From assembly GCA_964647825.1 (NCBI GenBank), contig CAZYJL010000013.1:1-27384 (forward strand): 27,384 nt of DNA, in the 5' to 3' direction. Shown here one piece after another: positions 22,552-27,384 of the stretch. Both the position numbers and the translations under genes were made by a program. Positions within the stretch are counted from its first letter, which is position 1. Each line of letters begins with the position of its first letter. The DNA is from VFKI01 sp964647825 (GTDB taxonomy: Bacteria; Pseudomonadota; Gammaproteobacteria; DSM-16500). The notes under the pieces are model-generated. The model was not told where the DNA came from, ran no database searches, and was given only the letters and a program-made list of their open reading frames with translations.

Positions 22552-24094
22552 TTTATCATCGCATTCTTATACTGTGTTGCCGCCTTTCACCCGGATGTTG
22601 GTAATTATTGCCGTGATGGGTGCAACGCTCATTCAAGTGTTAGATATTACTATCGTGAATGTTGCTTTACCGCACATGCAAGGTTCGTTTGGTACGACGC
22701 CTGATTTAATTACATGGGTTCTGACAAGTTATTTAGTTGCTGCTGCGATTTTTATGCCATTAACTGGATATTTTACGGATCGCTTAGGACAAAAAAAATA
22801 TTTATTAATCAGTATTAGTGGTTTTGTCGTCGCATCTGCATTATGTGGTGCGGCAGGCAGTTTGACATCCATGGTTATTTTTCGTTTATTGCAAGGTGTT
22901 TTTGGTGCAGCGTTAGTTCCCCTATCGCAATCGATTATGGTGAGTATTTTTCCCGAAAAAGATCGTGGCAGCGCAATGGCGATTTGGGGAATTGGCGTGA
23001 TGGTTGGCCCAATTCTTGGTCCAACGTTAGGTGGGTATCTTACAGAATTGGCGAGTTGGCGATGGAATTTTTATATTAATGTCCCGATTGGTATTATTTG
23101 TTTTTTGTTATCTGCCGAGGTGGTACCTGATTCGCTAACAAAAGAAAGGAAAATGGATTGGTTAGGTTTGTTGCTAATTTCCACAGCGATTGGATCGTTT
23201 CAATATTTTCTGGATCGTGGCAATCAAGCAGATTGGTTTCATGCATCGGATATTTGTGTCGCGGCATTTTTATTTTTAACGTGTTTGCCTGGTTTCTTAT
23301 TACATAATTTAACGACACGCGAGTCTCGCGTATTTGATTTACGGATTATGTTAGATCGAAATTTTGCAATATGTAGTACCTTATTATTTTGTTTTGGTTT
23401 GGCGCAATTTGGTTCGATGGTGATTCTGCCACTCATGACAGAGGGATTATTAGGTTATCCAGTGATTTTGACTGGTTGGGTTTTAGCGCCACGCGGGATT
23501 GCTGCCATGCTGAGTATGTCTATTACAGGTTGGTTGATTCGATTTGTGGATCCGCGTTGGATTATCTTGTTGGGAATCATGATCACGTGTGCGGGTACCT
23601 ATATTTGCACATTTTATAATTTGGCGATGAGTTCAGATTGGATTATTTTGCCGATGATGATTCAAGGATTTGGACTCGGGATGGTGTTTGTGCCATTGTC
23701 TGCGGTGGCATTTATGACACTTGCACCGAGTATGCGCGCGGAAGCGGCGGGGTTATTTAGTTTATTACGCACATTGGGCGGCTCTGCGGGCATATCGATT
23801 GTCTCTGTTCTATTAACGCGGTATGGACAAATTGCATGGAATCAGTTGAGTCAGTATGTCGATCCATTTAATCCAGCTGTTGCGCGTTATCTTGCGCCAT
23901 TCTCATTAGGACCATCAAGCCCAATGGGAGAAGCCTATTTATTGAAGTTAATTCATCAGCAATCACAAATGAATGCGTATGTAGGAATTTTTTCTTTTAT
24001 TACCTTGAGTTTTTTCTTGATGATGCCATTGGTTTTTTTATTAAAAAAAGCAAAGCAAACGAATTTAGAAGATCAAATAGTGCATATAGAATAA
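22544..24094 (+). CDS. EmrB-type multidrug transporter, MFS DHA2 family
   Basis: A 516-residue, 14-segment inner-membrane drug/H+ antiporter. It has the TM1 motif VLDITIVNVALPHM, LITWVLTSYLVA, motif A GYFTDRLGQKK after TM2, RLLQGVFGAALVPLSQS, and the antiporter motif C GIGVMVGPILGPTLGGYLTE, followed by WRWNFYINVPIG. All are typical of EmrB/QacA relatives. Its start overlaps the end of the adaptor gene by 8 bases (ATGAGTAA), so the two are translated together as an EmrAB-like pump. It is the last gene of the run from 12059; there is no strong hairpin terminator after it. The substrate is unknown. Confidence 0.9.
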   Translation: MSNLSSHSYTVLPPFTRMLVIIAVMGATLIQVLDITIVNVALPHMQGSFGTTPDLITWVLTSYLVAAAIFMPLTGYFTDRLGQKKYLLISISGFVVASALCGAAGSLTSMVIFRLLQGVFGAALVPLSQSIMVSIFPEKDRGSAMAIWGIGVMVGPILGPTLGGYLTELASWRWNFYINVPIGIICFLLSAEVVPDSLTKERKMDWLGLLLISTAIGSFQYFLDRGNQADWFHASDICVAAFLFLTCLPGFLLHNLTTRESRVFDLRIMLDRNFAICSTLLFCFGLAQFGSMVILPLMTEGLLGYPVILTGWVLAPRGIAAMLSMSITGWLIRFVDPRWIILLGIMITCAGTYICTFYNLAMSSDWIILPMMIQGFGLGMVFVPLSAVAFMTLAPSMRAEAAGLFSLLRTLGGSAGISIVSVLLTRYGQIAWNQLSQYVDPFNPAVARYLAPFSLGPSSPMGEAYLLKLIHQQSQMNAYVGIFSFITLSFFLMMPLVFLLKKAKQTNLEDQIVHIE

Positions 24095-24141
24095 TATATT
24101 TCTAGTTTTTCATATAAATTATTATTAAAAAAAAGAGAAGC

Positions 24142-24699
24142 ATGATGATGCATGGAAAAAATAGCAATCCCAAAAAAAAATCAATGAAAGTAATGATAAG
24201 ACGCGCGACGGAAGCTGATGCAAATCAGATTGCGTTTATACACATTAATACATGGCAAACCATTTATCGTGGACTGATTCCAGATGAGATACTTAATAAT
24301 TTATCGTTAACCAAACGAGAGCAAGAGTGGCAAGAGCGCTTACAAGCGGGAGTAATAACGTGGGTGATTGAGTATAAAAATACACTAATTGGTTTTGCGA
24401 GTGTCTGCCCTACTCGTGATGCTGATGGCGATCCTAAAATAGTTGCGGAGATTAGTGCTATTTATTTATTACCTGAATTTTGGCGTAAGGGACTGGGGCA
24501 ACAATTATGTGAAGTGATAATTGATAATGTTTCAAATAATAATTTTAAAGAGATAGTTGTTTGGGTACTTGCAGGTAATAACCAAGCACGCCATTTCTAT
24601 GAGGCAGTTGGATTTCATAAAACGGGCGATAGTGAAATAGATCATATCGGAGATAAATCTTTGCCGGTTTTGCGTTACAGGAAAATACTCGTCCATTAA
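24142..24699 (+). CDS. GNAT-family N-acetyltransferase
   Basis: A 185-residue acetyl-CoA-dependent acetyltransferase. The GNAT fold begins at about residue 18 (VMIRRATEADANQIAFIH), with HINTWQTIYRGLIPD. Motif A is ISAIYLLPEFWRKGLGQQL (104-122), whose RKGLGQ binds the CoA pyrophosphate. The C-terminal VWVLAGNNQARHFYEAVGF is typical of motif B. The substrate cannot be told. The start at 24142 has AGAGAAG before it. ATG codons at residues 15 or 18 are possible true starts, since the first 14 residues are lysine-rich and lie outside the fold. It lies 47 bases after the efflux gene and is convergent with the SDR gene. Confidence 0.85.
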   Translation: MMMHGKNSNPKKKSMKVMIRRATEADANQIAFIHINTWQTIYRGLIPDEILNNLSLTKREQEWQERLQAGVITWVIEYKNTLIGFASVCPTRDADGDPKIVAEISAIYLLPEFWRKGLGQQLCEVIIDNVSNNNFKEIVVWVLAGNNQARHFYEAVGFHKTGDSEIDHIGDKSLPVLRYRKILVH

Positions 24700-24737
24700 A
24701 TAAAGTTTACCGCGTAATATAAAAAGAATAATAACTA

Positions 24738-25496
24738 TCACGCCATCCGCAGTGCGCCATCGAGTCGAATGACAGAACCATTCAACATCTCATTTTCAAT
24801 AATATGTTGGACGAGCAAGGCAAATTCTTTGGGTTCGGCAAGGCGTTTTGGGAAAGGTACGGACGCGGCGAGTGAGGCACGCGCATTGTCTGGCAGGCTG
24901 GCAAATAAAGGGGTATCAACTAAACCCGGTGCAACGGCCATGACACGAATGCCAAATGCGGCTAGTTCGCGCGCGGCAGGTAAGGTCATACTAATAATCC
25001 CGCCTTTGGACGCACTATACGCCACTTGGCCAATTTGTCCTTCAAATGCTGCAATGGATGCGGTATTGATGATGATGCCGTGTGAAGTGGTGGTTGTCTC
25101 CCGTGAACGTTGTATCATTCTTGCTGCAACTAGCCGCATGATATTAAATGTGCCGGTGAGATTGACATGAATTATTTTTTCGAAATCAGGTAATGCCATA
25201 GGACCTTGTTTGCCGACTAGTTTTTTGGCTGTGACGATACCCGCGCAATTCACACAAATCGTTGCAATACCCTGTTTTTCTTCCGCCTTTTGCATAGCAT
25301 GTGTCACGCTCATTTCATCTGTGACATCACACTCGAATGCAAGACAAGCTAATTCATCGGCTAACTTTTTTGCGCGTTGGATATCGAGATCAAGGAGGGT
25401 GACGTTAGCGCCAGCGCTCACAAGTTGTTTTGCCACAGCCGCACCCATACCTGATGCGCCACCGGTAATCAGAGCGGCCGCATTTTGAATTTTCAT
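24738..25496 (-). CDS. Short-chain dehydrogenase, HSD10-like 3-hydroxyacyl-CoA dehydrogenase
   Basis: A 252-residue NAD-dependent SDR. It has TGGASGMG (11-18) for the cofactor, an aspartate after the second strand (LLDLD) favouring NAD, NCAGI (83-87), and the catalytic set N112, S147, Y160 and K164 (YSASK). The segments PMALPDFEKIIHVNLTGTFN and the ending VQHIIENEMLNGSVIRLDG closely follow mammalian HSD17B10 and its bacterial relatives. Those oxidise 3-hydroxyacyl-CoA, including 2-methyl-3-hydroxybutyryl-CoA from isoleucine. ATG 25494-25496 has GGAAGGA upstream. It is divergent from etfBA over a 72-base gap, which suggests shared control with beta-oxidation and branched-chain catabolism. Confidence 0.87.
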   Translation of the reverse strand: MKIQNAAALITGGASGMGAAVAKQLVSAGANVTLLDLDIQRAKKLADELACLAFECDVTDEMSVTHAMQKAEEKQGIATICVNCAGIVTAKKLVGKQGPMALPDFEKIIHVNLTGTFNIMRLVAARMIQRSRETTTTSHGIIINTASIAAFEGQIGQVAYSASKGGIISMTLPAARELAAFGIRVMAVAPGLVDTPLFASLPDNARASLAASVPFPKRLAEPKEFALLVQHIIENEMLNGSVIRLDGALRMA

Positions 25497-25509
25497 GCCA
25501 ATTGTCCTT

Positions 25510-25522
25510 CCTATAAAATAGG
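25510..25522. promoter_or_regulatory. Palindrome in the SDR-etfB divergent promoter region
   Basis: CCTATAAAATAGG is a perfect interrupted palindrome (CCTAT-AAA-ATAGG) in the 72-base gap between the divergent SDR and etfB genes. It could be an operator or overlap a -10 box. The evidence is position and symmetry only. Confidence 0.3.
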
Positions 25523-25568
25523 GATGAATTTACACTAGCGTTATCATGAAAGGAGGTCAATCATCGAC

Positions 25569-26327
25569 ATGGAAAAAATAATTATTTTGGTTGCGATCAA
25601 ACGTGTTGTCGATTACAGCGTGCATGTACGTATTAAACCTGATGGCAGTGGTGTTGATACACAGCATGTGAAAATGTCAGCGAATCCATTTGATGAAATT
25701 GCATTAGAAGAAGCGATTCGTTTAAAAGAGAAAAATAATCAGATAGAAGTGGTTGCTGTGTCAATTGGACCAACAGCGTGCCAAGAGACTTTACGCGCTG
25801 CACTGGCGATGGGCGCGGATCGTGCAATACTTATCGAAACAATAGAAGAAATTCAACCGTTAGCAGCAGCAAAATTATTCGCAGCGCTAGTCAAGCAAGA
25901 AGCTGCGACATTATTTTTCTTAGGAAAACAAGCGATTGATACAGATAATAATCAAGTCGGACAGATGTTAGCAGGCTTATTAAATTGGTCACAAGGCACA
26001 TTTGTTTCAAAACTCATCCTACAAGAAAAAACACTTGAAGTAACGCGTGAAGTGGAAAGTGGTTTGCAAACTCTGCAATTAATATTGCCCGCTGTGATGA
26101 CAGCAGATCTGCGTTTAAATCAACCTCGTTATCTTTCTTTACCTGCAATTATGAAAGCAAAAACGAAACCGCTTGTTGTGAAACCGATTGCTGAATTTTC
26201 TGTGGATATTGCCCCACGGTACCAACTGTTAAAAGTCAGTGCACCAGAAAAAGAACGATTAAAATGTCGCATAGAAACGGCGGAAGCATTAGTTAAAAAA
26301 TTGCGTGAGACAGGAGTCATTACATGA
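25569..26327 (+). CDS. etfB: Electron transfer flavoprotein, beta subunit
   Basis: A 252-residue ETF subunit that carries AMP and docks acyl-CoA dehydrogenases such as the isovaleryl-CoA dehydrogenase encoded at 15296. It has an N-terminal VAIKRVVDYSVHVRIKPDG, SANPFDEIALEEAIRLKE (37-54), the nucleotide site DTDNNQVGQMLAGLL, and the ETF-beta signature with the recognition loop LRLNQPRYLSLPAIMKAKTK. The length fits the family. A full AAGGAGGT ribosome site lies at about 25550-25557, 11 bases before the ATG, somewhat far but with no better start between. It overlaps etfA by four bases. Confidence 0.95.
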   Translation: MEKIIILVAIKRVVDYSVHVRIKPDGSGVDTQHVKMSANPFDEIALEEAIRLKEKNNQIEVVAVSIGPTACQETLRAALAMGADRAILIETIEEIQPLAAAKLFAALVKQEAATLFFLGKQAIDTDNNQVGQMLAGLLNWSQGTFVSKLILQEKTLEVTREVESGLQTLQLILPAVMTADLRLNQPRYLSLPAIMKAKTKPLVVKPIAEFSVDIAPRYQLLKVSAPEKERLKCRIETAEALVKKLRETGVIT

Positions 26328-27262
26328 AAATTCTAGTCGTTGCAGAAATAGAGGATGGACAATTTAAAGCAGTGAATCAACATGTTTTATCTGCAGCAAA
26401 CCAATTAAATGGCAAAGTGGATTTGCTACTCGCAGGAAATCTCTCTGAAGAATTAATACAACAAGCACGTCAATTTTCCTTACTTCATCAAGTAATGATT
26501 GTTCAGTCAGAAAACTATACGCATTATTTAGCAGAAAATTTTTCTGCGCTGATTGCTGATGTTGCCAAGTCGTATGATTTTGTTTTGATGGCAGCGACAG
26601 CCAATGGTAAAAATTGTTTACCACGTGTAGCCGCTTTATTAAATGTCTCGATGTTATCTGATGTTGTTGCCATTCTTTCACCCGATACATTTGTGCGACC
26701 AATGTATGCAGGCAATGTGTTAGCGACCGTGAAAACAAATGAAAAAATAAAATTGTTAACTATTCGTGCGACGGGATTTTCACCTGTGTTGCCTGAGCAA
26801 TCGTTTCAAGCTGTAACGATAATGTTAGAAAAAGAGATTCCGAATACATTGTCGACATTTATTTCAGAAACGCGGCATGAGTCGACAAGACCAGAATTAA
26901 CGTCAGCACGTATTGTGTTATCAGGTGGGCGCGGAATGAAGAGTGCCGAAAACTTTAATTTATTAGAAAAAATTGCCGATAAATTAGGCGCAGCGATTGG
27001 TGCATCACGTGCTGCGGTCGATGCAGGTTTTGCGCCCAATGATTGGCAAGTGGGTCAAACGGGGAAAATTGTGGCGCCGGATTTATATATTGCAGTTGGG
27101 ATTTCGGGTGCGATTCAACATTTAGCGGGTATGAAAGATAGCAAAGTCATTGTTGCGATCAATTCTGATGCAGAAGCGCCGATGTGTGCAGCAGCGGATT
27201 ATGTGTTAGTGGGCGATCTTTTTAAGATTCTACCTGAGTTAGATAACGCATTAGCGAGTTGA
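26324..27262 (+). CDS. etfA: Electron transfer flavoprotein, alpha subunit
   Basis: A 312-residue FAD-binding ETF subunit that passes electrons from acyl-CoA dehydrogenases towards ETF-quinone oxidoreductase in the membrane. The N-terminal half is the alpha/beta domain (MKILVVAEI to TIRATGF). The C-terminal FAD domain has LSGGRGMKSAENFNLLEKIA, GASRAAVDAGFAPNDWQVGQ, TGKIVAPDLYIAVGISGAIQ and HLAGMKDSKVIVAIN, as in human and bacterial ETF-alpha. Start and etfB stop overlap as ATGA. ETF-quinone oxidoreductase is not in the window. Confidence 0.95.
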   Translation: MKILVVAEIEDGQFKAVNQHVLSAANQLNGKVDLLLAGNLSEELIQQARQFSLLHQVMIVQSENYTHYLAENFSALIADVAKSYDFVLMAATANGKNCLPRVAALLNVSMLSDVVAILSPDTFVRPMYAGNVLATVKTNEKIKLLTIRATGFSPVLPEQSFQAVTIMLEKEIPNTLSTFISETRHESTRPELTSARIVLSGGRGMKSAENFNLLEKIADKLGAAIGASRAAVDAGFAPNDWQVGQTGKIVAPDLYIAVGISGAIQHLAGMKDSKVIVAINSDAEAPMCAAADYVLVGDLFKILPELDNALAS

Positions 27263-27287
27263 ATTTTTTCTTGTTAAAACACTTAAG

Positions 27288-27325
27288 TGAGTAGGCCTAT
27301 TAGATAGTGTCGTTGGGCCTACTCA
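27288..27325. terminator. Hairpin downstream of etfA, possible terminator
   Basis: TGAGTAGGCC (27288-27297) and GGCCTACTCA (27316-27325) form a perfect 10-bp stem with an 18-base loop, 25 bases after the etfA stop. No T-run follows, so factor-independent termination is doubtful. It may instead be part of the dispersed repeat that begins right after it. Confidence 0.4.
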
Positions 27326-27339
27326 TATGTCTCACGGCC

Positions 27340-27384
27340 AGGGCCACCTCATATAACTTGATATTTTTTCTATCTTAAATTTGG
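27340..27384 (-). repeat. Right copy of the 45-bp dispersed/inverted repeat
   Basis: The reverse complement matches 46-90 at 42 of 45 positions. The window ends inside or at the edge of this repeat, so its outer limit is not visible. The sequence just inside it (TGTCTCACGG, 27329-27338) is shared with the internal copy at 9312. Confidence 0.7.

Noticed and set aside
24769..25170. Plus-strand open frame of 133 codons opposite the SDR gene
   Set aside because: Antisense to a clear SDR with all catalytic residues; the product shows no domain.

Overview
The window looks like a piece of a low-to-moderate GC gammaproteobacterial genome. I infer the order Legionellales (Coxiellaceae-like), with moderate confidence. 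The grounds are an iteron Rep plus ParA/ParB module like the Coxiella plasmid backbone, an AT-rich eukaryotic-like protein kinase of the kind those bacteria export as effectors, and amino-acid catabolism as a main theme. No rRNA, tRNA, transposase, integrase or CRISPR array was seen.

Layout. (1) 1-2052: dispersed repeat and hairpin DNA, a secreted SH3-like protein, a small heat-shock protein with a sigma-32 type promoter, then a 587-bp gene-free stretch with a parS-like palindrome, two iteron copies and a large palindromic repeat. (2) 2053-5973: a complete plasmid-type maintenance module: parA-parB-tandem ribbon-helix-helix gene on the minus strand, a 21-bp operator-like palindrome before parA, an origin (AT-rich direct repeats, DnaA-box-like site, five iterons of about 21-bp period) and a Rep_3-family initiator on the plus strand. 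(3) 5974-11849, minus strand: a highly structured 170-bp intergenic element, the rRNA methyltransferase gene rlmI, a second long inverted repeat, the putative effector kinase, an L,D-transpeptidase and an AT-rich protein of unknown function. (4) 12059-24094, plus strand: one tightly packed gene run. It encodes branched-chain 2-oxo acid dehydrogenase E1-alpha, E1-beta and E2, isovaleryl-CoA dehydrogenase, methylcrotonyl-CoA carboxylase beta subunit, methylglutaconyl-CoA hydratase and HMG-CoA lyase, followed by a KimA-like APC permease and an EmrA/EmrB-type efflux pair. (5) 24142-27262: a GNAT acetyltransferase, an HSD10-like 3-hydroxyacyl-CoA dehydrogenase, and divergently from it etfB-etfA.

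How the genes work together. Regions 4 and 5 form a leucine-degradation block. 2-Oxoisocaproate is oxidised to isovaleryl-CoA, dehydrogenated (electrons to ETF), carboxylated, hydrated and split to acetoacetate and acetyl-CoA. The carboxylase alpha (biotin carboxylase/BCCP) subunit, E3 and ETF-quinone oxidoreductase are absent here. The most striking question is why a full iteron replicon with partition genes sits next to chromosome-type genes (hsp20, rlmI, ldt, bkd/liu, etf). Either a plasmid has integrated into the chromosome, or this is a large plasmid or chromid carrying a catabolic and effector load. Near-identical 45-bp inverted repeats lie at the two ends of the window, and a degenerate copy lies inside it.
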